A DNA stretch of 64,000 bases, from the NCBI GenBank assembly GCA_023436205.1, contig JAEZKC010000014.1, positions 65,621 through 129,620 on the forward strand, written 5' to 3'. Source of the DNA: Fibrobacterota bacterium. Lineage in GTDB: Bacteria; Fibrobacterota; Chitinivibrionia; Chitinivibrionales; Chitinispirillaceae. The notes under the pieces were generated by a model that saw only the letters and a list, made by a program, of their open reading frames with translations, did not search any database and had not been told where the DNA came from. The position numbers and the translations under genes are program-made. Shown one piece after another: positions 42,493 through 51,362 of this stretch; the stretch's first letter is position 1, and the number at the start of each line of letters is the position of its first letter.

Positions 42493-44214
42493 CTACTCCT
42501 TCTTTTCAGAAGAGGTTGAAGTTGATTGTGATACAGGTGCAGCAACTTTTTCTCTGCGTCTGATAGAGATGAAAATTCCCAGGATGATGATAATGACAGG
42601 CATGCTTACGATGTTTGCGAGTCTGATCATGTTGGGCTTTTTAGAACCCTCTTTAAGGACATTAGCATCAATGGTTTTATCCTTCAATACGCGAGAGCGA
42701 ATCTGAATCAGATTGTCGTCGAGCGAAAGCCAGTCTACCATATTGGCCATGAAAAGCAGGTTCGTGCGGGTTGTGTTCTGGGCAGATACAAAATCGGCAT
42801 CACCAACCACAACTAGGTTACCCTTGCTGTTTGATTCCTGAATAGTCCGGTTTGCATCTTCAGGAGAAAGGTTGATTTGACTTATGGTGTCACCTGCGCT
42901 CTTTTCCTTGGCAGGTGGAATGGACTTTCCTTTGAAGTAGCTGGTGAAATCTCCGGTCAGGTAAGCCGCGAGGCCTTGACTCTTGAGCTGATCTTTTTCA
43001 GGAATGCTGTATTCGGCTTTGGGCATAAGATCGAAATGACCGCTGGCTACCCAGCTTTGATCGGATGATGAAGCCAGAATGGAGCCCTTTACTCCTGAAG
43101 CGCTGTCTGTCTTAAGTGTTACAGCGCTGGCCCAGGCTAAGATAAGCTCAGGATGAGAGGAAACTGCCGGATTGTTCTTGTCAAATCCATTGTTGCCAAC
43201 TCTCACGAAATAGGGGTAGGGAACCAGTTCGTTCATGGTAAACGGACCATAGTTTCTGGGTATGGAAACTTGGCTGCAGAAAGCATCCAGAACAAGATTG
43301 CGCTCCACGCGAACACCGTAATGTTCTAAAAGGTCAAACAGTTTGGATTCCTGAACAGAACCATTGGGGCCGTACTGGAAAGAAATGGTCACCGGATCTG
43401 TCAAGACAATCAGGTTTCCGCCTTTCATGAAAAACTGATCAATTTCATAGATCTGACGATCTGTAAAACGGCTGCTTCCGGGAACGATGAGTGTTTTGAT
43501 TTCACTGTCGATTTGCTTCCCCTCAGAAATATCAACAGGGATCACGTTGTAATTCTGTCGAAGCTGATCAAAGAGAGGGGAGTATTTCTTTTCTGTGGTT
43601 TCCTCCTGCATGTTCATGCTGGCACCAATCTGCTCCGGTACAAAATCCGCATCCTGGGTCTTCAGAATACCGACTTTCGGGGTTGCGGTTCTTTTAACTT
43701 TCATGATGGCCTGGGTGAGATCGTATTCAAGGTTGTTCAGATTCTGCACAACAGGTATCGATTCTTTCCTGTCTGCAAAGAGAATCCCAATACCCATATA
43801 ACCTTTCATGGCCTGAGCTTTGTCTTTTTTAACTGTCTGAAGTGTGACTTCAGGAACATTGAGGCTTCTTGCTTCGTTCACCGCTTCGGCATCTTCGGCT
43901 GGATCTACCCAGGTGATTCGCAGCTTTTTTCCGGCGATGTTCTGATATTCGCTGAGAAGATCTTTAACTGTGGTAACAGTATTGTAGGTTTCAGGTGGAA
44001 GGTCTTTTGAGAAGAACACCTTGATATTTACAATATCATCGAGGTTTTTAAGAATCTTCTTTGTGGCATCAGAAACTTTGTATTGTTTGCTTTCTGTAAG
44101 GTCTATGCGCTGAAACCAGCGGTTTGCTCCATAATTTACGAGCGCTACTACGGCCAGAACTGCCGCGATCACCACGATCAGTTCGGTCCGGCTTTTTATC
44201 TTTTTGGTTTCCAT
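42493..44214 (-). CDS. GldG-family ABC auxiliary protein
   Basis: 573 residues with an N-terminal transmembrane helix (ELIVVIAAVLAVVALVNYGA) and a C-terminal one (IVSMPVIIIILGIFISIRRR). The extracytoplasmic body carries the GldG/ABC-transporter-auxiliary pattern (RIDLTESKQYKVSDATKKIL, VKVFFSKDLPPETYN-like segment, LIVPGSSRFTDRQIYEIDQF, GGNLIVLTDPVTI). In Bacteroidota GldG works with GldA and GldF in gliding and secretion; outside them similar clusters occur without gliding. It lies between permease and DUF4340 in one operon. Confidence 0.88.
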   Translation of the reverse strand: METKKIKSRTELIVVIAAVLAVVALVNYGANRWFQRIDLTESKQYKVSDATKKILKNLDDIVNIKVFFSKDLPPETYNTVTTVKDLLSEYQNIAGKKLRITWVDPAEDAEAVNEARSLNVPEVTLQTVKKDKAQAMKGYMGIGILFADRKESIPVVQNLNNLEYDLTQAIMKVKRTATPKVGILKTQDADFVPEQIGASMNMQEETTEKKYSPLFDQLRQNYNVIPVDISEGKQIDSEIKTLIVPGSSRFTDRQIYEIDQFFMKGGNLIVLTDPVTISFQYGPNGSVQESKLFDLLEHYGVRVERNLVLDAFCSQVSIPRNYGPFTMNELVPYPYFVRVGNNGFDKNNPAVSSHPELILAWASAVTLKTDSASGVKGSILASSSDQSWVASGHFDLMPKAEYSIPEKDQLKSQGLAAYLTGDFTSYFKGKSIPPAKEKSAGDTISQINLSPEDANRTIQESNSKGNLVVVGDADFVSAQNTTRTNLLFMANMVDWLSLDDNLIQIRSRVLKDKTIDANVLKEGSKKPNMIRLANIVSMPVIIIILGIFISIRRREKVAAPVSQSTSTSSEKKE

Positions 44215-44233
44215 ATTCAGTTCCTATCTCCTC

Positions 44234-44950
44234 TTATTCGTATTTTCTGCTGCTGAGTGATTGTGTGTTGAGAAACAGAAAAAAGCCGATAACAGACAGA
44301 TAATAAATAATGTCTCTGCTGTCTATGACACCTCGGCCAATGCTTTCAAAATGGGTGACAAGTCCCACATTTGAGAAGACGGGAACCAGCCAGCTTGGCA
44401 GAAATGTAGTGACCAGAGGATGGCCGATCATCATCAGAACGAACGTGACCACCAGCCCCAAAATAAAAGCAACTATCTGGTTTTCGGTATGGGAGGAGAT
44501 CCAGAGGCCGATTGACAGGTAGGCCGCTCCCATGAGAATTGCCCCAATGTAGCCGCCTATGATGGGACCGGGATCGGGGTTGCCAATAATGGCGATTGTG
44601 ACAGGAACGGTAATCGAGAGCATTATGACAATGGAAAGAAATGTCAATGAAGCCAGAAACTTGCCAAGGACAACCTGTGCATCGCTGAGAGGCCAGGTGA
44701 GTAGAAGTTCCATTGTTTTACCCTTTTTCTCTTCCGCCCAGCTTCGCATGGTGATGGCGGGTACAAAGAAGAGAAATACCCAGGGCAGGAGGCTGAAGTA
44801 GTTACGCATCTCCGCCTGATTAATAAGAAAGAAGCCCTGAAAGAACAGGAAATTGGTAGCCACAAGGTATACGGTAATGAATACGTATGCGATGGGCGAT
44901 ATGAAATAGGAGGTGAACTCCTTTTTGAAAATGGCACCTATTGTACTCAC
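44234..44950 (-). CDS. ABC-2-type permease (GldF-like)
   Basis: 238 residues, six predicted transmembrane helices. FKKEFTSYFISPIAYVFITV is the usual N-terminal helix of this permease type, with SWAEEKKGKTMELLLTWPLS (coupling-helix/loop) and PGPIIGGYIGAILMGAAYLS further on. Genes for its ATPase (44954) and auxiliary proteins flank it with small gaps. It is the membrane channel part of the exporter. Confidence 0.9.
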   Translation of the reverse strand: MSTIGAIFKKEFTSYFISPIAYVFITVYLVATNFLFFQGFFLINQAEMRNYFSLLPWVFLFFVPAITMRSWAEEKKGKTMELLLTWPLSDAQVVLGKFLASLTFLSIVIMLSITVPVTIAIIGNPDPGPIIGGYIGAILMGAAYLSIGLWISSHTENQIVAFILGLVVTFVLMMIGHPLVTTFLPSWLVPVFSNVGLVTHFESIGRGVIDSRDIIYYLSVIGFFLFLNTQSLSSRKYE

Positions 44951-44953
44951 TTT

Positions 44954-45907
44954 TTAACTCCTTGTCAACTGGGTGAAAACATCCTCAAGGCTTGCAGTCT
45001 CCCGCTTGAGCTCAGAAAGACTCCATCCACTGTCAACTGCGCATCTGAAAAGGGATTCCCCGATATCCTCCTTGGAGGAGGTTTTTACCTGTGCGCTGTA
45101 CCAGCCAGGTTCAAGATCCAGAAGCTGAACTGTAGAAACTCCGTTAATTGCAGAAAGTCCATTTTCAATGGATATTTTTTCACCCTTGATTTTCAGATTG
45201 TACTGAGAACCGCTCTGGAAACCCTCCGTAAGCTCCTCGGGAGCTCCGGTGGCCACTATAGATCCTTCACTGATGATCAGAATGCGGTCGCAGGTGGCTG
45301 ATACTTCCGATAATATATGAGAACAGTAGATTACTGTCTTTTCCTGCCCAATTTTCTTGATGAGATGGCGGATTTCGATGATCTGGTTGGGGTCGAGGCC
45401 GGACATGGGCTCATCCAGAATCAGCAGATCCGGATCATGAATCATTGCCTGAGCCAGTCCAACTCTCTGGCGATATCCCTTTGACAATCTGCCGATCTGT
45501 CGGTTGGCCATTTTGGTCAGCCCGCACACTGAGAACATCTCGTCAAGTCTCGATTTCAGACGTGTGCTGGAAAGTCCCCTCACTTCTCCAACAAAAGTCA
45601 GATACTCCTTTACGCTCATTTCGTTGTACAGAGGCGTGCTCTCAGGGAGATATCCAATTTTTTTGCGTACTGCAAGACTGTTTTCAACTGTATCCATTCC
45701 ATCCACAAGGACAGTGCCGGAGGATGCTGGAATGAAACAGGTAATAATACGCATAGTGGTGGTTTTGCCGGCGCCATTTGGCCCCAGAAAACCAAACACC
45801 TCTCCTTTATTGATCTGAAAGTTCAGGTTCTTGACGGCATGCACCTGACCGAACTTCTTGTTGAGGTTTTTCACCTCAAGCATTAAAGAGTTGCTTGTTG
45901 GGTTCAT
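44954..45907 (-). CDS. ABC transporter ATP-binding protein (GldA-like)
   Basis: 317 residues. Walker A FLGPNGAGKTTTMRII, Q-loop YLPESTPLY, signature LSKGYRQRVGLAQAM, Walker B LLILDEPMSGLDPNQ and the H-loop YCSHI. It is followed by a C-terminal ~80-residue regulatory domain. First gene of a four-gene unit: ATPase, permease, GldG-like, DUF4340. Substrate unknown. Confidence 0.93.
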   Translation of the reverse strand: MNPTSNSLMLEVKNLNKKFGQVHAVKNLNFQINKGEVFGFLGPNGAGKTTTMRIITCFIPASSGTVLVDGMDTVENSLAVRKKIGYLPESTPLYNEMSVKEYLTFVGEVRGLSSTRLKSRLDEMFSVCGLTKMANRQIGRLSKGYRQRVGLAQAMIHDPDLLILDEPMSGLDPNQIIEIRHLIKKIGQEKTVIYCSHILSEVSATCDRILIISEGSIVATGAPEELTEGFQSGSQYNLKIKGEKISIENGLSAINGVSTVQLLDLEPGWYSAQVKTSSKEDIGESLFRCAVDSGWSLSELKRETASLEDVFTQLTRS

Positions 45908-46091
45908 AATACCACCATTGTGTGACGTAAAGGTGATTGGATATTTGAAACATTACTGAAATCTACATCTAAACAGGTATTAAAAATGCGTAAGGAAAAA
46001 CGCTGTGTCAACCGCCTCTATATAAAAAAGAGAGGCTTTCGGAAGGTTATTACGGATTGTATTCTGAATTATTGCAGAGAAGATGGAAGGA

Positions 46092-46110
46092 GAGGGAGAA
46101 AGACTCCCTC
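46092..46110 (-). terminator. Short hairpin after the Hc1-like gene
   Basis: A perfect 7-bp stem (GAGGGAG / CTCCCTC) with a 5-nt loop, 12 bp after the 46123 stop codon. No U-tract, so termination is uncertain. Confidence 0.35.
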
Positions 46111-46122
46111 AAAGTACTAAGA

Positions 46123-46302
46123 TTACTGCTGCTCTTCTGTTTTCTTGGCATCCTGAATCTGGGTACGAAGATCCTGGGCCAGTTTTTTAATATTCTGAAG
46201 GCTTTTACGGGCACGGGTTCCTGCTGATTTATTTCCCCGCTCAAACTTCTCGTATTCAGCTTTCAGTACTTCCACTTCATTTAAAAGATCCTGAAGAGAC
46301 AT
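46123..46302 (-). CDS. Histone H1-like (Hc1) small protein, 59 residues
   Basis: AAGGAGG lies 4 bp before the ATG. The product is all-helical, with an acidic first helix (LNEVEVLKAEYEKFERGN) and a second part KSAGTRARKSLQNIKKLAQ that matches the core of the small histone H1-like proteins of Bacteroidota and chlamydial Hc1-like families. These are DNA- or nucleoid-associated, although the short version may act otherwise. It stands alone between the Gld-type operon and sppA. Short enough to be missed by many gene finders. Confidence 0.75.
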   Translation of the reverse strand: MSLQDLLNEVEVLKAEYEKFERGNKSAGTRARKSLQNIKKLAQDLRTQIQDAKKTEEQQ

Positions 46303-46422
46303 TAGTCCTCCTTAAAGAGAAAAGGGTAGATGCTGTGATTAATACTTATGGCATTGGTATAGTAATATCATAATTCCGCTCGTAATAAGCCAGTCATTTT
46401 GCAAAAAAATAGACAGAAACAA

Positions 46423-47307
46423 CTAAGGCTGGAAAAGATAGTATAATCCGGCGGGTTTGGACAATGATCCAAGTGCAGGAAATTTGCTTCGTGCCGATTC
46501 GGAAAAGAGGTCCCAGAGGCTTTCAGAGTGTTGTTTCTTTTCCACAACTTTGGAGCCTTCAGTTACGCCTGTTTTTTGATAAAGATAAGCCAATGCGTCC
46601 TCAAATCCGCCCAGAGAGTCAATCATATTGAGTTCATACGCCTGCTTGCCGGTGAAAATGCGACCATCTGCAATTGGTCGTATTGAATCGATGTCCATCT
46701 CCCTTCCCTTACTCACATCTGTTATGAATTGCTCGTGAGTATCATCCAATAATGTCTGTAACAGTGCTGATTCCTGCTGTTCCATGTTTCTGTAGGGACT
46801 TCCCATATCTTTGAATGCGCCAGCCTTGAAGATTCGAAACTCCACCCCCAGCTTTTTAGTGAGTTCCTGATAAAGCGGCAGAGTGAATATCACACCGATG
46901 CTGCCGGTTAGTGTACCCGGTGAAGCAAAAATCCTTTGGGCAGGACTGGCGATATAGTAACCTCCTGAAGCCGCAATGTTGCCCATACTTACAACCAGTG
47001 GCTTGCCGGCCGCTTTATAGGCGGCGACTTCCTTGTAAATTTCCTGGGAGGGCGCAACAGCTCCTCCAGGAGAATCAATGCGCAGAAGCACTCCGGAGAT
47101 GGAGCGGTCCAGTCTGTGCTCACGCAATACTTGCACATACCAATCTGCGTCTGTAATAACGCCTTCCAGGCGGACCACTGCCACTTTTTTAAAGGATATC
47201 CCACCCTTGAGACCTGTTGATCCCGAAGATAAGAGAATAATGATTCCCAGCAGCACTGGAAGAAGGATGACTACTGCCACCAACCATTTTTGGACACTGG
47301 ATTTCAA
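46423..47307 (-). CDS. sppA: Signal peptide peptidase SppA-type (S49), single domain
   Basis: 294 residues. N-terminal transmembrane helix (WLVAVVILLPVLLGIIILLS), then one S49 domain with the catalytic Ser in NIAASGGYYIASPAQRI and the Lys in GRIFTGKQAYELNMIDSLGG. This single-domain form resembles the 67K-less SppA/SohB-like proteases that degrade cleaved signal peptides in the membrane. The start overlaps the transglycosylase stop by 4 bp. Confidence 0.93.
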   Translation of the reverse strand: MKSSVQKWLVAVVILLPVLLGIIILLSSGSTGLKGGISFKKVAVVRLEGVITDADWYVQVLREHRLDRSISGVLLRIDSPGGAVAPSQEIYKEVAAYKAAGKPLVVSMGNIAASGGYYIASPAQRIFASPGTLTGSIGVIFTLPLYQELTKKLGVEFRIFKAGAFKDMGSPYRNMEQQESALLQTLLDDTHEQFITDVSKGREMDIDSIRPIADGRIFTGKQAYELNMIDSLGGFEDALAYLYQKTGVTEGSKVVEKKQHSESLWDLFSESARSKFPALGSLSKPAGLYYLFQP

Positions 47308-49415
47308 CTACCGCCTCCGCGAACGATTTTCAGTGTATCTCCCGGCATCAAAACTGAATCGGGCGTAAGGTTGTTATGCTTGCAGATGGAATCGAGAGTC
47401 ACTCCGAAATTGCTTGCAATCCGCCAGAGGTTATCTCCCTGCTGAACTGTATATATCTCGAATTCCTCTGGAGCTTGGTTTATCGGCTTTTCGTCAGCTT
47501 TTGCGGACTTCTCTTCTGTTTTGACAGGTTCCGATGATGGTATTTTCTGAATTTTTTCATCAAATACCAAAATATCTCCCGGGAAAATCAGTGGGCGTCT
47601 TGGGTTGAGGCCATTGATCCGTGCCAGCTCTTCAACTGTTATTCCAATGCTTTTTGAGATTGAATACAGGTTGTCTCCCTGCTTGACCAGGTACTTGCCT
47701 GTAAGGTTTTTTGCATCGCTGCTTTTAATTTGCTGGGGCTCAGACTCGTTGTCTTCTTTGTATATGGTGAGAATCTGGCCGGCTTTGAGTTGACGGGCAC
47801 TGTTAAGTTTATTCCAGCCTAAAATCTCTTCAACAGTAACTCCGAACAGCTCCGAGATTCTCCAAACGGTATCTCCCGCGCGAACTTTATAACTTACTTT
47901 CTTACCTTTTGGCGCAGAAGAATTGTCCTTTTTGGGCTTGCTTTCATCCTGAGTGGCGGCAACTGTTGCCGGTGCTTTTTCGTTTACCGGAATGGGAATG
48001 AAAAGATGATGACCGGCAACAATGCGATTGGTTCTCAGTTTGTTAATTGTGCGAAGGCTTTCTACGGGAACCTTGAAATTTCGGGCGATTTGCAGAAGAT
48101 TATCACCGCGGCGAATTCTATAGCGGTAGAATTTGACCTTCTTTTCAGCGGGTAGCTGGCTGTAGAAGACTTTGAACGTGTCGGCATACCCTTTTGGAAA
48201 GTAAAGAAGAACGTCCTTTACATCTGGAGGAGTGCACCAGTGAAGAATGTGCGGGTTCATCTTCGCCAGTGTGTCAAGCGGCAGGTTGATTCCCTTTGCA
48301 ATTGTGGCCAGTTCGATGCAGTCGCTTACGCTTGCAGTGTCCGGATCAAATGCGTTTTCTGTATTGAATGAAAAGTCAAAAACATCGGGGTTTTTTGCTA
48401 CGATAATAGAAGCCAGATAGAGTGGAACATAATTCATGGTTTCCTTAGGCAGACTGAGGGCCCAATAGTTTGTCGAGCTGTCCCTTTTCATGGCTCGGCC
48501 CATTCCGCCTTCACCGCAGTTGTAGGCACCCAGAGCCAGATGCCAGTCGTTAAAATCGTTGAAGAGTTTTTTCAAATAGCGAATTGCTGATGCAGTGGCC
48601 TTCAGTGGATCTCTTCGCTCGTCGAGCCAATAGTTCTGGCGCAGGCCGTAAATCTTCCCCGTGGAAGGAATGAACTGCCAGATACCTGCTGCTCGGGCTC
48701 GTGAATAGGCATGAGGGTTGAATGCGCTTTCGATAATAGGCAAGTAGGCCAGGTCCTGAGGCAATCCTGCTTCAGAAAACATCTGTTTAAAAGTAGGCAA
48801 GTAGTAACCTGCCCTGAAGAGCCATTTGTCAAACACGCCCTTTCTGCTTTTCAAGTAGAAAAGCAATGCTTTCTTGACTCTGTCATTCCAAACCATGGGC
48901 ACATCATAGACTATTCCCTTTTTACTTGAAAGTCTGGCCAGGAAAATACTGTCCTCTGGTGACATTTCTAACGTATCAAGTGTTTCCAGAATCTGTCTTT
49001 GAAGATCCAGAATAGAGATTTCGTCAGGGACTGGGAATTCTTTTGGCATCAGATCAGAATAAATAGCCACGATGTCAGAGAGGTACTCCTGTACCGGTAC
49101 CCATTCAGCATCCGCATATTCATATCCCGCTTCGATAATAACAACTATTTTTCTCAGAATGCTGTCAGCTTTCGCATAATCCTTCTTATTGCAAGCCTTA
49201 CGTGCTTCCTTCAAAAGAAGATCGATATTCTCATTTTCGACTTCCTCCTCAAACTGCTCTATGGAATCAGCCTCCTGGACCATAATTTCAGTAATTTCAG
49301 GTTCGAAATCAATTGGCTTCGGTATCTCAGGAGTCTTTTTGATAGTGCTTGCACATCCTAACAGGACGGGGATGAGCAGAAGGGCTGAGAATTTTAGAAT
49401 TCGAGTCAATGTCAT
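47304..49415 (-). CDS. mltD: Lytic transglycosylase lipoprotein with four LysM domains (MltD-like)
   Basis: 703 residues. Lipoprotein signal LLLIPVLLGCAS with the lipid Cys21. SLT domain with catalytic Glu229 in YLPIIESAFNPHAYSR, the GIWQFIPSTGKIYGL motif and YNCGEGGMGRAM. Four LysM repeats follow (RRGDNLLQIARNF, RAGDTVWRISELF, KQGDNLYSISKSI, QQGDNLWRIASNF), separated by Ser/Lys/Pro-rich linkers. Peptidoglycan-cleaving outer-membrane lipoprotein; LysM binds the glycan strand. Four repeats are more than the usual two or three in E. coli MltD. Coupled to sppA. Confidence 0.95.
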   Translation of the reverse strand: MTLTRILKFSALLLIPVLLGCASTIKKTPEIPKPIDFEPEITEIMVQEADSIEQFEEEVENENIDLLLKEARKACNKKDYAKADSILRKIVVIIEAGYEYADAEWVPVQEYLSDIVAIYSDLMPKEFPVPDEISILDLQRQILETLDTLEMSPEDSIFLARLSSKKGIVYDVPMVWNDRVKKALLFYLKSRKGVFDKWLFRAGYYLPTFKQMFSEAGLPQDLAYLPIIESAFNPHAYSRARAAGIWQFIPSTGKIYGLRQNYWLDERRDPLKATASAIRYLKKLFNDFNDWHLALGAYNCGEGGMGRAMKRDSSTNYWALSLPKETMNYVPLYLASIIVAKNPDVFDFSFNTENAFDPDTASVSDCIELATIAKGINLPLDTLAKMNPHILHWCTPPDVKDVLLYFPKGYADTFKVFYSQLPAEKKVKFYRYRIRRGDNLLQIARNFKVPVESLRTINKLRTNRIVAGHHLFIPIPVNEKAPATVAATQDESKPKKDNSSAPKGKKVSYKVRAGDTVWRISELFGVTVEEILGWNKLNSARQLKAGQILTIYKEDNESEPQQIKSSDAKNLTGKYLVKQGDNLYSISKSIGITVEELARINGLNPRRPLIFPGDILVFDEKIQKIPSSEPVKTEEKSAKADEKPINQAPEEFEIYTVQQGDNLWRIASNFGVTLDSICKHNNLTPDSVLMPGDTLKIVRGGGS

Positions 49416-49556
49416 ATAAGTGCTATACTTCGTTTGTCTTTCGGTTCTGTTTTTTGTGGGGGAGAGAGACTCGGAAATCTTTAAAAAAAGATTCCCGAGT
49501 TAGAATAAAATTACATCATGCAGTGCTTATGGCAAGTTTTACGCAGCGACAGGGAA

Positions 49557-49763
49557 TCAGACCGGGAAAACATCTGCAACGTAGTGTTCGATTTCCCGCT
49601 TAAATATCAGGCCTTTTTGCTGGACACATTGATCTTCTGCACTGCGAATTTGATCTAGCACCCGGTTTCTGTCAGATCCACAATAATTGACGAAAAAGCG
49701 GGTCCTCTGTGAGCACTTGGTGTACTGGGCACAGTGGCTGCAGGAGATTTTTAAAAACTGCAT
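49557..49763 (-). CDS. Small Cys-rich protein, 68 residues
   Basis: I use the ATG at 49763 with GGGAG 6 bp upstream. The residues MQFLKISCSHCAQYTKC, then SQRTRFFVNYCGSDRNR, give four N-terminal Cys in a C-x2-C-x5-C-x11-C pattern that could bind a metal, and the protein ends in a helical segment (QQKGLIFKREIEHYVADVFP). The frame is open further upstream, but the extra ~64 residues look unrelated. Small conserved proteins of this pattern occur in other genomes, but I cannot name a family. Confidence 0.6.
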   Translation of the reverse strand: MQFLKISCSHCAQYTKCSQRTRFFVNYCGSDRNRVLDQIRSAEDQCVQQKGLIFKREIEHYVADVFPV

Positions 49764-50016
49764 GCAAGGCTCCCTGGTGGAGGTTTCTATGGTTGTGCTA
49801 TTGTGGCCATTAATAGTATAATCCGCAACTGGTTGTATGTCAATGAAAAAAGAATGCAATATTTGGTGGTCCATGGTAGGTTGTTGAAAAATGGAGGAGA
49901 GGGATGTCTGGGGTAAAGTCGTTGGTGAGCAATCAATGGCAAGGGATAGAATCACTGTGAGTTATCGTGATTGCATCAACAATTTGGAAAAGAGGTTGTA
50001 CTTGAATCTTCCTTAA

Positions 50017-50022
50017 TATAAT
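50017..50022 (+). promoter_or_regulatory. -10 box for the PAS-LuxR gene
   Basis: TATAAT lies 31 bp upstream of the ATG at 50053; a TTGTAC-like -35 is 15 bp farther upstream. The box abuts the ATG at 50023, which would make that start untranscribed, so the ATG at 50053 with GGAG before it is favoured. Confidence 0.4.
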
Positions 50023-50052
50023 ATGGATGTGAATTTAAAAAGATGGAGTGAA

Positions 50053-51189
50053 ATGAATAAAGGTGATGTGAATTTTGCAACTATAAAGGAAATGGTGGAA
50101 GCGATTACAGGACCTGCCATGTTGTTGGATGCTTCAGGGTGTGTAATTGCGATGAATGAGTACTCATCCAAGCGCCTTGAGATGGAAAAGAAGCGTATTC
50201 AGGGAAAATCTATTTATGCACTTTTGCCTGATTGGGCAGGGGAGCAGCTAAGACGTGCCATGGAGGAAGCCTCGCAGTCCAGGAAAATGGTATCGTATGA
50301 AAACAGGGTCAGGGATAGGGATTATCAACACTCTGTATTACCTGTTTATAATCAGGACACCTCGCCAAAAGCTTTCGCTGTTTTTACCACCGATATAACA
50401 GAGCAGAAGAGCCTTGCCAGGCAGGTCCAGGAAAATGAACGATTTCTGCAGTTAATTCTTGATACATTGGAGGAAACAGTTTTTCTCACCGATAAAAAGG
50501 GTATCATTCGTTATGTGAGCAGTAATGTGGGCAGGATTTTAGGCCTTTCCGTGGAGCAGGTTGCAGACAGGAAGAACATCTTCAAGATCGTAAATGATTT
50601 GCATAAACAGATATCAGATTTTGACAATCAAGATTTTGATAAAAACCTGCAGTGCTCAATCATAACCGATGACGGATCCAGGAAAATGGTTCTTGTAACT
50701 GTAAAATATCTAAGTTTACCTGAGGATTCTGTTCTTTTCCTGTGTAGGGATATTTCGGCTGAAGTAGCCGTAAAACAGGAATTGGAACAGAAGAATGTGG
50801 CATTGTCTGAATTGATAAAGAATATAAAGTCGGAAAAAAGTAAGGTTGATAGGGGAATCAGTTCCACATCGCGCAAACTGGTTTTTCCCATCGTGGACAT
50901 GATCGCCGAAAAACCTGGTTGTGAGTCTCTTGCCAGACTTCTGAAGAGTACCATCGAACACATGACCTCTCCTTTTGCCACTAAAGCTGCGCTGGGTGAT
51001 TTCAATCTGACCCAGAGAGAGATTCAGATCTGCAACATGGTGGCTACTGGTTTATCAATAAAGCAAATAGCTCAGCTGACAAACACAAGTCCTCTTACAA
51101 TTGAGAAACATCGCAAGACGATCCGGCGTAAACTGGGAATAAGTGATAATAAAACCAATCTGGTCACCTACCTGAATTCCCTCTCCTGA
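50053..51189 (+). CDS. PAS-domain LuxR-type transcription regulator
   Basis: 378 residues from ATG 50053 (GGAG 4 bp upstream; ATG 50023 sits on the -10 box). Two PAS domains: first around AITGPAMLLDASGCVIAMNE, second around ILDTLEETVFLTDKKGIIRY, both with PAS-like strand-turn motifs. A coiled-coil link follows, then a C-terminal LuxR/GerE HTH (FNLTQREIQICNMVATGL, KQIAQLTNTSPLTIEKHRKT, IRRKLGI). Likely a sensor-regulator that reads a cytoplasmic signal. It is followed within 180 bp by an MCP gene. Confidence 0.9.
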   Translation: MNKGDVNFATIKEMVEAITGPAMLLDASGCVIAMNEYSSKRLEMEKKRIQGKSIYALLPDWAGEQLRRAMEEASQSRKMVSYENRVRDRDYQHSVLPVYNQDTSPKAFAVFTTDITEQKSLARQVQENERFLQLILDTLEETVFLTDKKGIIRYVSSNVGRILGLSVEQVADRKNIFKIVNDLHKQISDFDNQDFDKNLQCSIITDDGSRKMVLVTVKYLSLPEDSVLFLCRDISAEVAVKQELEQKNVALSELIKNIKSEKSKVDRGISSTSRKLVFPIVDMIAEKPGCESLARLLKSTIEHMTSPFATKAALGDFNLTQREIQICNMVATGLSIKQIAQLTNTSPLTIEKHRKTIRRKLGISDNKTNLVTYLNSLS

Positions 51190-51227
51190 TTATCGGGTAA
51201 AAAGCATACCCGAAACATACCCGATAA
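51190..51227. repeat. Three-copy TACCCGA inverted-repeat element downstream of the PAS-LuxR stop
   Basis: TTATCGGGTA (51190-51199) is the exact complement of TACCCGATAA (51218-51227), a 10-bp inverted repeat. Between them lies a third, 7-bp copy TACCCGA (51207-51213), so two competing hairpins are possible. It directly follows the stop codon (51187-51189). It could be a terminator, an operator for the LuxR-type regulator, or a repeat-derived hairpin. No T-run. Confidence 0.6.
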
Positions 51228-51362
51228 CACCCCCTGTGATGATACGATCATTCTTGTGATAATATGAAACGAAATCCCGGATCTTGCTGCAGCAGATGAT
51301 GGGAGATCGAGTTTAGAGTACGTTGAACAGATACACTTTTTAATCTATGCTGGGAGGGCTTT

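Noticed and set aside
45996..46130. Plus-strand frame starting MRKEKRCVN
   Set aside because: Short frame opposite the Hc1-like gene, with no ribosome site and no recognisable content.
49764..49955. Upstream extension of the small Cys-rich gene
   Set aside because: The extra residues lack a ribosome site and look unlike the conserved Cys-rich part.
51200..51230. Sigma-28 promoter upstream of the MCP gene (TAAA...CCGATAA)
   Set aside because: The spacer is 18 rather than 15 bp and the sequence is better explained by the TACCCGA inverted repeat.
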